Assembly (NCBI RefSeq): GCF_015476115.1
Contig: NZ_CP064295.1
Coordinates: 372,001 to 436,000, forward strand
Length of the DNA: 64,000 nucleotides
Origin: Aegicerativicinus sediminis
Lineage (GTDB): Bacteria; Bacteroidota; Bacteroidia; Flavobacteriales; Flavobacteriaceae
Direction of reading: 5' to 3'
How positions within the stretch are numbered: the first letter of the stretch is position 1; the number at the start of each line of letters is the position of its first letter. The translations under genes were made by a program, and so were the position numbers. The notes below the pieces were generated by a model. The model did not search any database and was not told where the DNA came from. It saw nothing but the letters and a program-made list of their open reading frames with translations. Positions 28,974 to 38,655 of this stretch are shown here, one piece after another.

Positions 28974-31103
28974 TTAAGCTTCAACTCCTTTAGCAGCCTT
29001 AATCACTTCTTCAGCAATATTTGAAGGTGTTTCGGCATAGTGTGAAAATTCCATAGTAGAAGTTGCACGACCTGAAGACAATGTTCTTAATGACGTTACA
29101 TAACCGAACATTTCAGATAATGGCACTTCTGCCTTAATAACTTTAGAACCTGCACGGTCAGACATATTATTTACCTGACCACGACGACGGTTTAAATCTC
29201 CAACAATATCTCCCATGTTTTCTTCAGGAGTTAAAACTTCCAACTTCATGATAGGCTCCATAATTACAGCTTTCGCGGCTTTTGCAGCAGCTCTAAATCC
29301 TAATTTGGCAGCCAATTCGAATGATAATTGGTCAGAATCCACATCATGGTAAGAACCATCTAACAAAGTAACTTTCATAGAATCTACTTCGTAACCAGCT
29401 AATGGACCATTTACCATTGCTTGTTTGAAACCTTTTTCTACTGATGGAATAAATTCTTTAGGAACGTTACCACCTTTGATTTCAGAAACGAAGTCAAGAC
29501 CTGTTTTACCTTCTTCTGCTGGTTCTAATTTAAATACGATATCAGCAAACTTACCACGACCACCAGATTGTTTCTTATAAACTTCTCTGTGCTCAGCCGT
29601 TCTTGTAATAGCTTCTTTGTATTCAACTTGTGGTTGACCTTGGTTAACCTCTACTTTAAACTCACGTCTTAAACGGTCAACAATTATATCCAAGTGAAGC
29701 TCACCCATACCAGAGATAATAGTTTGGCCAGAAGCTTCATCCGTTCTTACAGTAAAAGTCGGATCTTCTTCAGCTAATTTAGCAAGAGCCATACCCAATT
29801 TATCAACGTCAGCCTTAGTTTTAGGCTCAACAGCGATACCAATTACTGGATCAGGGAAGTTCATACTTTCAAGAACGATTGGGTGTTTTTCATCACATAG
29901 TGTATCACCTGTCTTAATGTCCTTGAAACCTACAGCAGCTCCAATATCTCCAGCTTCAATATATTCAATTGCATTTTGCTTGTTAGAGTGCATTTGATAG
30001 ATACGGGAAATACGCTCTTTCTTACCAGATCTTGTGTTCAATACATAAGAACCTGCATCTAAATGACCTGAATAAGCACGGAAGAAAGCTAAACGACCAA
30101 CGAAAGGATCAGTAGCGATCTTAAATGCTAATGCAGAAAAAGGAGCAGTAACATCAGGCTTACGCTTAACTTCCTCTTCAGTATCAGGATTTGTTCCAAC
30201 GATAGCATCCTTATCTACAGGAGAAGGAAGGTATCTACAAACAGCATCTAATAAGAACTGTACACCTTTATTCTTAAATGATGAACCACAAACCATAGGT
30301 ATGATAGACATATCCATAACCGCTGCTCTTAAAGCGGCATGAATTTCATCTTCAGTTATTGAAGATTCATCTTCGAAAAATTTCTCCATAAGGTTTTCAT
30401 CGTACTCGGCTACAGCTTCAATCAACTGAGCTCTATACATATCAACCTCTTCTTGCATATCTGCAGGAATATCGATTTCATCGAAAGTAGAACCGAAGTT
30501 ATCCTCGTGCCAAACAATAGCACGGTTTTTAACCAAGTCAACAATTCCTTTAAAATCCATCTCTTCACCAATAGGCAATACAATTGGCACTGCATTAGAG
30601 CCAAGCATATCCTTCACTTGTTGGCAAACACCCAAGAAATTAGATCCTTGGCGGTCCATTTTATTTACAAAGCCCATACGAGGAACTTTGTAATTATCAG
30701 CAAGTCTCCAGTTGGTCTCAGATTGAGGCTCAACACCATCAACAGCAGAGAACAAGAAAACTAAACCATCCAATACACGTAAAGAACGGTTTACCTCAAC
30801 AGTAAAATCCACGTGACCAGGAGTGTCGATAATATTAAAATGGTAATCTTTAGCATCAGCAGTAGGCTGACCATTTTCTTTAGGGAATTTCCAGGTACAG
30901 GTTGTTGCTGCAGAAGTAATGGTAATACCTCTCTCCTGCTCTTGCTCCATCCAGTCCATAGTAGCAGCACCATCATGCACCTCACCTATTTTGTGAGAAA
31001 CACCGGTATAAAACAAGATACGCTCTGTAGTTGTTGTTTTACCAGCATCGATATGCGCTGCAATTCCTATATTTCTAGTATATTTTAAATCTCTTTGTGC
31101 CAT
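28974..31103 (-). CDS. fusA: Elongation factor G
   Basis: A translocation GTPase of 709 residues. G-domain motifs: P-loop AHIDAGKTT (from residue 16), [18 protein letters not shown]; effector region [12 protein letters not shown]. Domains II-V follow, with [21 protein letters not shown] and the C-terminal [20 protein letters not shown]. The only EF-G in this window. It lies between rpsG and rpsJ in the str block. Confidence 0.98.
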   Translation of the reverse strand: MAQRDLKYTRNIGIAAHIDAGKTTTTERILFYTGVSHKIGEVHDGAATMDWMEQEQERGITITSAATTCTWKFPKENGQPTADAKDYHFNIIDTPGHVDFTVEVNRSLRVLDGLVFLFSAVDGVEPQSETNWRLADNYKVPRMGFVNKMDRQGSNFLGVCQQVKDMLGSNAVPIVLPIGEEMDFKGIVDLVKNRAIVWHEDNFGSTFDEIDIPADMQEEVDMYRAQLIEAVAEYDENLMEKFFEDESSITEDEIHAALRAAVMDMSIIPMVCGSSFKNKGVQFLLDAVCRYLPSPVDKDAIVGTNPDTEEEVKRKPDVTAPFSALAFKIATDPFVGRLAFFRAYSGHLDAGSYVLNTRSGKKERISRIYQMHSNKQNAIEYIEAGDIGAAVGFKDIKTGDTLCDEKHPIVLESMNFPDPVIGIAVEPKTKADVDKLGMALAKLAEEDPTFTVRTDEASGQTIISGMGELHLDIIVDRLRREFKVEVNQGQPQVEYKEAITRTAEHREVYKKQSGGRGKFADIVFKLEPAEEGKTGLDFVSEIKGGNVPKEFIPSVEKGFKQAMVNGPLAGYEVDSMKVTLLDGSYHDVDSDQLSFELAAKLGFRAAAKAAKAVIMEPIMKLEVLTPEENMGDIVGDLNRRRGQVNNMSDRAGSKVIKAEVPLSEMFGYVTSLRTLSSGRATSTMEFSHYAETPSNIAEEVIKAAKGVEA

Positions 31104-31109
31104 TATCTA

Positions 31110-31586
31110 TTAAAATCTGAAATGTGAGAATGCTTTGTTTGCTTCTGCCATTTTGTGGGTATCCACACGCTTTTTAACAGCAGCACCTTCTTCCTTAGCA
31201 GCAGCTAAAATTTCTGCAGCTAATTTCTGAGGCATTGATTTTTCATTTCTTTTTCGTGAGTAACCGATCAACCACTTCATGGCAGTTGACACTTTACGGT
31301 CTGGACGAATTTGCATTGGAATTTGAAAAGTTGCACCACCAACACGACGGCTTCTAACCTCAACGTGTGGCATAACATTTGAAAGTGCATCTTTCCAAAG
31401 CTCTAAAGCAGTTTTTTCATCATCTGTTTTCTTAGCGTCAACGATATCAATGGCATCATAGAACACTTTAAAAGCAACTGACTTCTTCCCATCCCACATC
31501 ATCATATTCACAAAACGTGTTACCAACTGATCGTTAAAACGTGGATCTGGCAACAACGGGCGTTTCTTCGCTTGTCTTTTTCTCAT
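31110..31586 (-). CDS. rpsG: 30S ribosomal protein S7
   Basis: A 158-residue head-assembly protein: [38 protein letters not shown] and ALRWL-like [16 protein letters not shown]. In E. coli S7 represses the str operon. It lies 6 bases upstream of fusA. Confidence 0.98.
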   Translation of the reverse strand: MRKRQAKKRPLLPDPRFNDQLVTRFVNMMMWDGKKSVAFKVFYDAIDIVDAKKTDDEKTALELWKDALSNVMPHVEVRSRRVGGATFQIPMQIRPDRKVSTAMKWLIGYSRKRNEKSMPQKLAAEILAAAKEEGAAVKKRVDTHKMAEANKAFSHFRF

Positions 31587-31606
31587 GTCTTCTTCTTAAA
31601 GTTTAA

Positions 31607-31981
31607 TTACTTCTTCGGGCGTTTTGCACCATACTTAGATCTACGTTGAGTTCTTCCTTGAACACCTGCGGTATCCAAAGCACCACGAACAATGTGGTAA
31701 CGTACACCTGGTAGGTCTTTAACCCTTCCACCTCTAACCAATACTATCGAGTGCTCTTGGAGGTTATGTCCTTCACCTGGGATGTATGCGTTTACCTCAT
31801 TTCCGTTAGTCAACCTTACCCTTGCAACTTTACGCATTGCAGAGTTTGGTTTCTTCGGAGTTGTGGTATATACACGCGTACAAACCCCACGTCTTTGTGG
31901 ACACGAATCCAAAGCAGCCGATTTACTCTTCTTGGTTATTTTGGCTCTTCCTTTTCGTACTAATTGTGAAATTGTTGGCAT
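31607..31981 (-). CDS. rpsL: 30S ribosomal protein S12
   Basis: A 124-residue decoding-centre protein and the first gene of the long minus-strand operon. It has [18 protein letters not shown] and [20 protein letters not shown]. The two lysines where streptomycin-resistance changes arise (PKKPNS and VKDLPG) are wild type. A consensus Bacteroidota promoter lies 43 bases upstream. Confidence 0.98.
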   Translation of the reverse strand: MPTISQLVRKGRAKITKKSKSAALDSCPQRRGVCTRVYTTTPKKPNSAMRKVARVRLTNGNEVNAYIPGEGHNLQEHSIVLVRGGRVKDLPGVRYHIVRGALDTAGVQGRTQRRSKYGAKRPKK

Positions 31982-32004
31982 ATATTTCTATAATAATTTT
32001 AAAA

Positions 32005-32020
32005 CCCTCTCTTTAGAGGG
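32005..32020 (-). promoter_or_regulatory. 5'-terminal hairpin of the rpsL transcript
   Basis: CCCTCT-AAAG-AGAGGG forms a perfect 6-base-pair hairpin that begins 3 bases past the -7 element, so it would lie at the extreme 5' end of the mRNA. It may stabilise the transcript. Only a short T run (TTTT) follows, so a terminator is less likely. Confidence 0.5.
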
Positions 32021-32023
32021 CTG

Positions 32024-32054
32024 CAAAGGTAGAAATAAATATCAATTTTTCAAA
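32024..32054 (-). promoter_or_regulatory. Consensus Bacteroidota promoter for rpsL operon
   Basis: On the minus strand TTTG (32054-32051) is followed by exactly 19 bases and TACCTTTG (32031-32024), a perfect match to TTTG-N19-TAnnTTTG. Transcription should start around 32018-32020, giving a leader of about 37 bases before the rpsL ATG. Confidence 0.88.
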
Positions 32055-32116
32055 TCCTTGACAATGAATTTTTATAAGGATTTTGAATAAAAGTCATCTC
32101 AAAAATCAATTAACTG

Positions 32117-32124
32117 TATTTTTG
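32117..32124 (+). promoter_or_regulatory. Putative -7 element for the Omp85-family gene
   Basis: TATTTTTG matches TAnnTTTG. A start about 5-7 bases on would place the TTG at 32083 upstream of the mRNA and leave a leader of about 25 bases to the TTG at 32155, supporting the later start. No TTTG at -33. Confidence 0.38.
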
Positions 32125-32154
32125 AGGGCCACGATTAAAATTCGAGCTATAAAA

Positions 32155-33828
32155 TTGAATAAGCTTCATATTCTATTTGCTATCATTATATGGATAATAA
32201 CCCCTTCATTAGGGGCACAAAATGTTTGGCTTCAATTAGAAGGTTCCACAGTAGATAAAAAGGCAATAGATTCAATTTATACAAGCCGAGATTATCCAAA
32301 TTTTTCTGCATTAAAAGGCTCCTTCGATTCTATTGTCCAAGTCTTAAAGCAAAGGGGATATTTCGACTTGCAGCATTCTGGCCTGAAAAAGGCAAATGAT
32401 ACAATATATAAGTCCAACTTCAAATTGGGAAACAGGGTTAAATTTATAGAACTAAATTTTATAAATGCTTCTAATGAACTTAAGCAACAATTAAATGAAG
32501 ACAGTGTAACAATTAGAACCGAAATTTTATCTGAGTATCTTAACGGTTTAGTTGAAAGAATTTCACAATCGGGCAAACCCTTTTATTCCTTGCGTTTACT
32601 AAATCTAAAAAAAATAGACCAAAATATTTTAGGGGTGGAGGTTGAAGATAGCAGGGATGAAACGAGAAAGATAAATGCAATAAAAGTTAGAGGTTATTCA
32701 AATTTCCCCAAAAGTTACTTGAAGAATTATGTGGGTATTCGAACGGGAGAAATATATAATAAGAAAAATGTACTACGGAAGGTTAGAAGAATAGATCATT
32801 TAGGATTTGCAAAAACCTCTAAAGAACCTGAAGTTCTATTTTCTAAAGATTCCACTATCATATATATATATGTAGAAAAAGCTTCTTCAAATCGATTCGA
32901 TGGTTTTATTGGATTTGGAACGGATGAAAACACCAATAAATTAAAACTAGATGGATATTTAGATTTGAGATTATTGAACAACCTCAATTTTGGAGAATCT
33001 ATAAACATTATATATAAGAGTGATGAATTAGAACAAAAGACATTCAAAACTGATGTTTCTTTACCCTATCTGTTCGCCACAAACTTTAGTCTCGAGGCCG
33101 GGTTGCGACTCTTTAAAAAAGATTCCACGTTTATAACCAATAATTTAAAAGCAGACATTGGATATCAAATTGCCCCTAAGCATATCATCACATCAGGTAT
33201 AGAGTCTATTATTTCAGAATCTTTACTCAATCAGGGTTCATCGTCCATTAACATTTCTGATTTTAATTCATTTTTTATTAGAACTAACTACACTTACAAT
33301 AATCATAATTGGCAAGATCAACTTTTTCCTTTGAAATCTAACCTGGTATTAACAGCTGGTTTAGGAAATCGAAAAATAGATGAAATTAAAACAGAGCAGT
33401 ACATTCTTGGGATAACGGGACATTATATATTCGATCTTAATTACAACAATAGCATCTTTACAGGGGTAAACTCAAATTATTTGATTTCCAATGGTTATTT
33501 AGATAATGAATTATTTAGGTTTGGAGGGATGCAATCTATTCGAGGTTTTAAGGAAAATAGCATAGCAGCAAACCTATTTGGTGTTATAAATACAGAATAC
33601 AGATATCGCTTCACCAATAATTTTTATGCACATTCAATTATCGACATCGGATATTTTGAAAATAAGATAATCGATCTTAAAGAAAAAATATTTGGATTTG
33701 GTATTGGTTTGGGAATTGTAACAAATTCAGGATTATTAAGGATTCTGTACGCAGTTCCAAAGGTCGGATCCCAAGGAATTGAAATGTCTGACTCTAAAAT
33801 ACATCTCAATTTTTCAGCCCAATTTTAG
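32155..33828 (+). CDS. Omp85-family outer-membrane beta-barrel protein with POTRA-like N-terminus
   Basis: A secreted barrel protein of 557 residues from this start. The TTG at 32155 gives a clean signal peptide (MNKLHILFAIIIWIITPSLGA); the frame extends to another TTG at 32083, but no ATG is available. Residues of about 30-260 look like periplasmic domains (INAIKVRGYSNFPKSYLKNY resembles a POTRA start). The rest is rich in alternating amphipathic strands, with FRFGGMQSIRGFKEN matching the conserved RGF motif of BamA/TpsB barrels, and ends in Phe. At this length it is not BamA itself; insertion or secretion of some envelope protein is possible. It is divergent from rpsL and 100 bases before susC 1. 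Confidence 0.78.
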   Translation: MNKLHILFAIIIWIITPSLGAQNVWLQLEGSTVDKKAIDSIYTSRDYPNFSALKGSFDSIVQVLKQRGYFDLQHSGLKKANDTIYKSNFKLGNRVKFIELNFINASNELKQQLNEDSVTIRTEILSEYLNGLVERISQSGKPFYSLRLLNLKKIDQNILGVEVEDSRDETRKINAIKVRGYSNFPKSYLKNYVGIRTGEIYNKKNVLRKVRRIDHLGFAKTSKEPEVLFSKDSTIIYIYVEKASSNRFDGFIGFGTDENTNKLKLDGYLDLRLLNNLNFGESINIIYKSDELEQKTFKTDVSLPYLFATNFSLEAGLRLFKKDSTFITNNLKADIGYQIAPKHIITSGIESIISESLLNQGSSSINISDFNSFFIRTNYTYNNHNWQDQLFPLKSNLVLTAGLGNRKIDEIKTEQYILGITGHYIFDLNYNNSIFTGVNSNYLISNGYLDNELFRFGGMQSIRGFKENSIAANLFGVINTEYRYRFTNNFYAHSIIDIGYFENKIIDLKEKIFGFGIGLGIVTNSGLLRILYAVPKVGSQGIEMSDSKIHLNFSAQF

Positions 33829-33870
33829 AGAATCACATAATTATGCACGCATAATTTTAAAGAATTATTA

Positions 33871-34006
33871 TTGTTTTTTTAACTTTTTATTAGCATTTTT
33901 GGTGCGGCTAATTCAAATTAATTTAAGCATGAAAACAAAGTTTAGTGGAATTCTCACGCTATTCCTAGCGTGTATTGTGCATTTGTCGTTTGCACAACAA
34001 AAAACG
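33871..34006 (+). repeat. SusC leader repeat, copy 1 (promoter region, leader, signal-peptide codons)
   Basis: This stretch aligns with 39961-40095 at the DNA level both upstream of the ATG (shared TTGTTT-N-TTTAAC, TTTTGG and CTAATTCAAAT blocks at the same spacing) and through the signal-peptide codons. It contains the stem-loop CACGCTA-TTCC-TAGCGTG (33955-33972) within codons 9-15. TTG at 33871 with the TTTTTGG at about 33896 may be the promoter. Confidence 0.7.
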
Positions 34007-37000
34007 ATTACAGGTACAGTGGTTGACCAAAGTGGTTTACCATTGCCCGGTGTTAATGTCGTTGTAGAAGGAACTACAAACGGAACCCAAACTGATTTTG
34101 ATGGTAAATATTCCATCTCAGCTCAGACAGGTGAGGTTTTAGTTTTTTCCTATGTTGGCTTAAAAACCGCTAGTGCCACTGTTGGCGCATCTAATACTAT
34201 AAATGTAACTATGGAAGAGGATGCAGCCCTTCTTGATGAAGTCGTAGTTACCGCTTTTGGTATTAAACGAGAAAAACAAAGCTTGGGTTATGCCCAGCAA
34301 ACTGTTGGAGGTGAAACTCTTGTAAAATCTCGTGAAACTAATATTAATAATGCCTTAGCGGGTAAGGTAGCTGGTGTGCAATTTCAAGGTGCTCCTAGTT
34401 CTGGTTTTAACAATTCCAATATCCGTTTAAGAGGTGATACAGGTGTACTTTATATTGTTGACAACATAAAAGTAGACAACCCTTCAGATATCATTACGGA
34501 AGACATCGCTGATATGTCTGTTCTAAAAGGTGCTGCTGCAACTGCACTTTATGGACCTCAAGGTAAATCTGGGGTAATTATCATTACTACCAAATCTGCT
34601 GCTGCTGGTCAGAGCAGTATAAATGTTAATGTTAGTACAGCTGTAGAGAATATCTATGTACTTCCTAAATACCAAAATGAATATGGTGGTGGTTATTCCC
34701 AAGATTTTAATGTGTTTGAATTCAATCCTTCTGTGCATCCAGCTGATTGGGCTTCCTTCGATGGACAGCTAATGGTTGAATATTATGCTGATGAAAGCTG
34801 GGGACCAAAAATGGATGGAACCTTGGTAAGACACTGGGATTCTTGGATTCCTGGTGACCCAGAGTTTGGTCAACTTAGACCTTTTTCTCCAAACCCAGAC
34901 AACGTAAAAGATTTCTTTGACACTGGTTTAACTACAAACACCAATATTACTTTTGCAAAGGGTGGTGAAGATTACTCAATCAGGGCATCATTGGCAAAAA
35001 TCGACCGTAAAGGTGTAATGCCAAATTCTGACAGAAATACTGTACAAGGATCAATTAATGCCTCTATGAATTTAAGCGAGAAATTAACTGCTTTTGCTAA
35101 CGTTAATTATCAAGATAGAAGAACGTCAAATTATCCTGACAACGGTTATGGTAATATTTCATCCAACTTTAACCAATGGTGGCAAAGACAGTTGGATATT
35201 GATAGGGTAAAGAACTTCAGAAGAAATGGAAATATTTATTCATGGAACCTCAACAGCCCAACCAATATTCAACCATTATATTGGGATAGCCCATATTTTA
35301 CTACAGAGCTAAACCTTAATCCTCAAACCAAAAATGCATTTTACGGTAGATTTGGTTTAACATATGACATAATTGAGGACTTAAATGCAACAGTTGAGAT
35401 AAGGAAGACTTATAATGCATATGAAAGCAATAATAGATTTGCCTTTGGTGGTTTAGGACAACCTTTTTATTCAGAAGCCGAAAGCACTTCAGGTGTTGAT
35501 GAAATATTCGGTATATTGAATTACGAAACAGATTTATCTAGCTCATTTGACCTTGCAGCTAGTATCGGATTTGAAATTGCCGATTCTAACTATAAATCAA
35601 TTAATGCATCCACCGCGGGTGGATTAACAGCAGAAGGATTCTATAGTTTAAATACTTCTGTAGATAGACCTACACTTTCTAGCTATAAGCAACAAACTAA
35701 CAGAAAGTCGACATTTGCTAAAGCTTCTATTGGCTTCAAGGATATTCTATTTTTAGACGGTTCTGCCAGATTCGATTGGCAGTCAACTGCAAACCCAGAA
35801 GACAACAGAGTTGAGACCTATGGTGGATCGTTAAGTTTCATATTTAGTAAGCTATTCCCTCAAAACGACATACTTACCTTTGGTAAATTAAGAGCAAGTA
35901 TGGCGGAGGCACCGTTATTCCCTGGCCCATACCAATTATCTGAAACATTTTCAATTGGGGTACCTTATGGTAGTTATGGAAAATTATCTGTTAGAAATCA
36001 ATTACCAAATCCACAGTTAATAGGTGGTGTCCGTCAAGAATACGAATTTGGTGCAGAATTGAAATTTGCGCAGAGTAGGATTGGTTTAGATGTCACTTAT
36101 TTCAACAGGGTTGATGACCAATTACCAGTAGGTGTATCATTAGATCCAGCAACTGGTTATACATCATTTCAAACAAACTCAGGAAAACAAACGTATAAAG
36201 GTTGGGAGGCCACTTTAAACTTTGTACCGGTTAAGACAGAGGATTTCCTTTGGGATTTTAGCGTAAATTTTGCAACTCTTGAACGTTTCGTAGATAAGAT
36301 TGCAGATGGAACCGATGTAAACGTTTTAACTACTTCTTGGAGAGGAATTCAACTTCAAGAGAGAGCAGGAGAAGAATGGGGTGCAATTTATGGTAGAGCA
36401 TACCGTAGAGATGATGCCGGTAATATTATCCTTTCAAGCACCGGTAACCCACGTTATGACACCAACCAATACTTAGGAAATCTTTTACCAGATTTTACTG
36501 GTGGTGCAACCAGTTTCATGAAATTTAAGAATTTCTCATTAGGTCTTGATTTCGATTTCCAAAAAGGTGGGAAAGTATTCTCTGTAACAAGAATGTTTAA
36601 CGCTTATTCAGGTCTAGGAATAGAAACTGTTGGACCAAATGCTCTAGGCAATCCAGTAAGGGATGCAGTAACGGGTACCGGTGTTGTTAGCGGTGTTGTA
36701 GTTAATGCTAATAATGTTGGTAGTGATTCAGGTGGTGTATTAATTGAAGGTGTTGATGAAACAACAGGTGATCCAGCAGCTTACTATGTAGATCCAGTTA
36801 CCTATTGGGCACGTCTATTTGCACTTCATGAAAGATGGTTATACGATGCTTCTTATGTTAAGTTACGTCAGGCACGTTTAGATTATGAATTTCCAAAGAA
36901 ATGGATTGAAAATACATTCATAGATGGATTAAATGTAGGTGTTTTCGCCAATAACCTTTGGCTAATTTATACAGCTGTAGACGGAGTTGATGTGTCAGAA

Positions 37001-37099
37001 TTAGAAGATAACAGCGCCCTTTCTGGTTATGGCTGGACTGAGGGTGGTCAATCACCAAACACAAGGACGATTGGTATTAACTTAAATATTACTTTCTAA
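33929..37099 (+). CDS. SusC-family TonB-dependent outer-membrane transporter 1
   Basis: A 1056-residue porin-like transporter that imports substrates captured by its SusD partner, powered by TonB. The ATG at 33929 starts a typical signal peptide (MKTKFSGILTLFLACIVHLS, then FAQQ); longer frames upstream overlap the previous gene. Order: carboxypeptidase-regulatory-like domain (about 26-105, SGLPLPGVNVVVEGT), the EVVVTAFG segment, plug (about 120-235, with LKGAAATALYGPQGKSG and VIIITTKSA), then a 22-strand barrel ending NLNITF. The SusD gene follows after 17 bases. Substrate unknown. Confidence 0.95.
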   Translation: MKTKFSGILTLFLACIVHLSFAQQKTITGTVVDQSGLPLPGVNVVVEGTTNGTQTDFDGKYSISAQTGEVLVFSYVGLKTASATVGASNTINVTMEEDAALLDEVVVTAFGIKREKQSLGYAQQTVGGETLVKSRETNINNALAGKVAGVQFQGAPSSGFNNSNIRLRGDTGVLYIVDNIKVDNPSDIITEDIADMSVLKGAAATALYGPQGKSGVIIITTKSAAAGQSSINVNVSTAVENIYVLPKYQNEYGGGYSQDFNVFEFNPSVHPADWASFDGQLMVEYYADESWGPKMDGTLVRHWDSWIPGDPEFGQLRPFSPNPDNVKDFFDTGLTTNTNITFAKGGEDYSIRASLAKIDRKGVMPNSDRNTVQGSINASMNLSEKLTAFANVNYQDRRTSNYPDNGYGNISSNFNQWWQRQLDIDRVKNFRRNGNIYSWNLNSPTNIQPLYWDSPYFTTELNLNPQTKNAFYGRFGLTYDIIEDLNATVEIRKTYNAYESNNRFAFGGLGQPFYSEAESTSGVDEIFGILNYETDLSSSFDLAASIGFEIADSNYKSINASTAGGLTAEGFYSLNTSVDRPTLSSYKQQTNRKSTFAKASIGFKDILFLDGSARFDWQSTANPEDNRVETYGGSLSFIFSKLFPQNDILTFGKLRASMAEAPLFPGPYQLSETFSIGVPYGSYGKLSVRNQLPNPQLIGGVRQEYEFGAELKFAQSRIGLDVTYFNRVDDQLPVGVSLDPATGYTSFQTNSGKQTYKGWEATLNFVPVKTEDFLWDFSVNFATLERFVDKIADGTDVNVLTTSWRGIQLQERAGEEWGAIYGRAYRRDDAGNIILSSTGNPRYDTNQYLGNLLPDFTGGATSFMKFKNFSLGLDFDFQKGGKVFSVTRMFNAYSGLGIETVGPNALGNPVRDAVTGTGVVSGVVVNANNVGSDSGGVLIEGVDETTGDPAAYYVDPVTYWARLFALHERWLYDASYVKLRQARLDYEFPKKWIENTFIDGLNVGVFANNLWLIYTAVDGVDVSELEDNSALSGYGWTEGGQSPNTRTIGINLNITF

Positions 37100-37116
37100 T
37101 AAAAAACGCTATAAAT

Positions 37117-38562
37117 ATGAAAATGACATATAATAAAATTGCCTTCATTTTCTCGGCTGTTTTGCTTTTCGCTACTAGCTGTGAGAATGTGGATTTTGGA
37201 GATTTGAACCAAAATCCGAATGAACCTAGTAATCCTGTTTTAGGTAGTTTAATGGCCAACACTCTTGGCTCAATCAGTGGCTATGTTGGCGCGACTACTT
37301 CTAACATGTACGTTCAATATTTATCTAATGGTCAGTACCCAGAGGAATCACAATATCAAACGCTAAACTGGGATTTTTCTGGTTGGTACTCTACTTTAAG
37401 TGATTTACAAAAAATCATTGATTTGAATACGGATGAAAGCACCCGTGCCAGTGCAGCACAAGGAAATGCATCTAATGAAAACCAGATTGCAGTTGCAACA
37501 ATCTTAAGAGCATTTTATTTCCATACTATGACTGATAGATGGGGAATGCTACCTTATACCGAAGCATTGAATGGATTAGAAATCCAATATCCAAAATTTG
37601 ATTCTCAACAAGCTATCTACCAAGGTTTGTTTGATGAGTTAGATATGGCTATTGGGATGATTGAACCAGGTGCAGGACCTAATGGTGATTATTTATTTGA
37701 AGGTGATATGAGTAGATGGGAAACTTTTGCCCAAACCTTAAAAATGGTAATGGCCTTAAGATTATCTGCTGCAGATCCTACTCTTGGAAGCCAAATGTTT
37801 AATGAAGCCCTAGGACATGAGATCATGTCTAATTCAGAGAATTTCTATTATCCTTTCTTGGCTGAAGAAAATAATGACAATCCATGGGAAGACAGATTCT
37901 TAGCTCCAAATTTCAGGAGAGATTATATGGTAAGTGATGTTTTCGTTAATGCATTAATAGGAAGTGGTACAGATGTAGCTCCAGAAGATCCAAGATTAGA
38001 GCAAATGGCAGAGCCAGCATTTAATTCAGGAACTTTTGTTGGTGCATTCTATGGAGAAGCAAATGACGCTACCGATGATTATTCTTTTATTACTCAAGAC
38101 ATCATTTATAACCAAACGGCTCCACTATACATCTTCACATATTCTGAGGTGCTTTTTGCCAGAGCTGAAGCAGCTCATCTAGGATGGACCAATGAAGATG
38201 CATCTGCATTATACGAAGATGCTATCGAAGCTTCCATGGAACAATGGGGTGTTGCAGAGGCTGACGCGGCTGCATATATTGCTGCAAATCCTTATACTGG
38301 GCCAGATGATATTGGATATGAAAAATGGGTATCACTATTTTTACAAGGATATGAGTCTTGGGCAGAATGGAGAAGAATGAAGGCAATGGGTTACGAAATG
38401 CCTTTAGATCCTCCTGCTGAGATGCTAAGTAATGCTACAGGTATTCCTGATAGACAAGCTTACGCTGCAACAGCGTCTGCGCTAAACGAAGAAAATTATA
38501 ACGCTGCAATATCAGCTCAAGGTGCTGATGCATTAAATACCGTTCTTTGGATTTTTGAGTAA
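37117..38562 (+). CDS. SusD/RagB-family lipoprotein 1 (SusD-like 2 type)
   Basis: A 481-residue surface lipoprotein that forms the lid of the SusC 1 channel. The signal peptide ends in LLFATSC (lipid-attached Cys22). The early LNQNPNEPSNP segment, FYFHTMTDRWGMLPYTEALNG and the C-terminal EWRRMKAMGYEMPLDPP are typical of the SusD-like group that often lacks polysaccharide genes nearby. A strong terminator follows. Confidence 0.92.
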   Translation: MKMTYNKIAFIFSAVLLFATSCENVDFGDLNQNPNEPSNPVLGSLMANTLGSISGYVGATTSNMYVQYLSNGQYPEESQYQTLNWDFSGWYSTLSDLQKIIDLNTDESTRASAAQGNASNENQIAVATILRAFYFHTMTDRWGMLPYTEALNGLEIQYPKFDSQQAIYQGLFDELDMAIGMIEPGAGPNGDYLFEGDMSRWETFAQTLKMVMALRLSAADPTLGSQMFNEALGHEIMSNSENFYYPFLAEENNDNPWEDRFLAPNFRRDYMVSDVFVNALIGSGTDVAPEDPRLEQMAEPAFNSGTFVGAFYGEANDATDDYSFITQDIIYNQTAPLYIFTYSEVLFARAEAAHLGWTNEDASALYEDAIEASMEQWGVAEADAAAYIAANPYTGPDDIGYEKWVSLFLQGYESWAEWRRMKAMGYEMPLDPPAEMLSNATGIPDRQAYAATASALNEENYNAAISAQGADALNTVLWIFE

Positions 38563-38586
38563 TCCAAAAAGGTAAAATAAGTATAA

Positions 38587-38614
38587 AAACCTGCTCGCTG
38601 AGCAGGTTTTTTTT
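38587..38614 (+). terminator. Intrinsic terminator after SusC/SusD pair 1
   Basis: AAACCTGCTC and GAGCAGGTTT form a perfect 10-base-pair stem around a three-base loop, continuing into eight T. It separates pair 1 from the following unknown gene. Confidence 0.92.
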
Positions 38615-38655
38615 ATATTTAAATAAGTAATAATTCATCTTTCAACATAATTGCT

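Noticed and set aside
31607-31981. Checked S12 for streptomycin-resistance changes
   Set aside because: Both relevant lysines are the wild-type residue.
32083-32154. Earlier TTG start for the Omp85-like gene
   Set aside because: It would place about 24 polar residues before the signal peptide and lies upstream of the likely -7 element. I cannot fully exclude it.
33779-33928. Longer susC 1 reading frame starting at 33779
   Set aside because: It overlaps the end of the preceding barrel gene in another frame and would put 50 non-signal residues before a perfect signal peptide. ATG 33929 also matches the start of susC 2.
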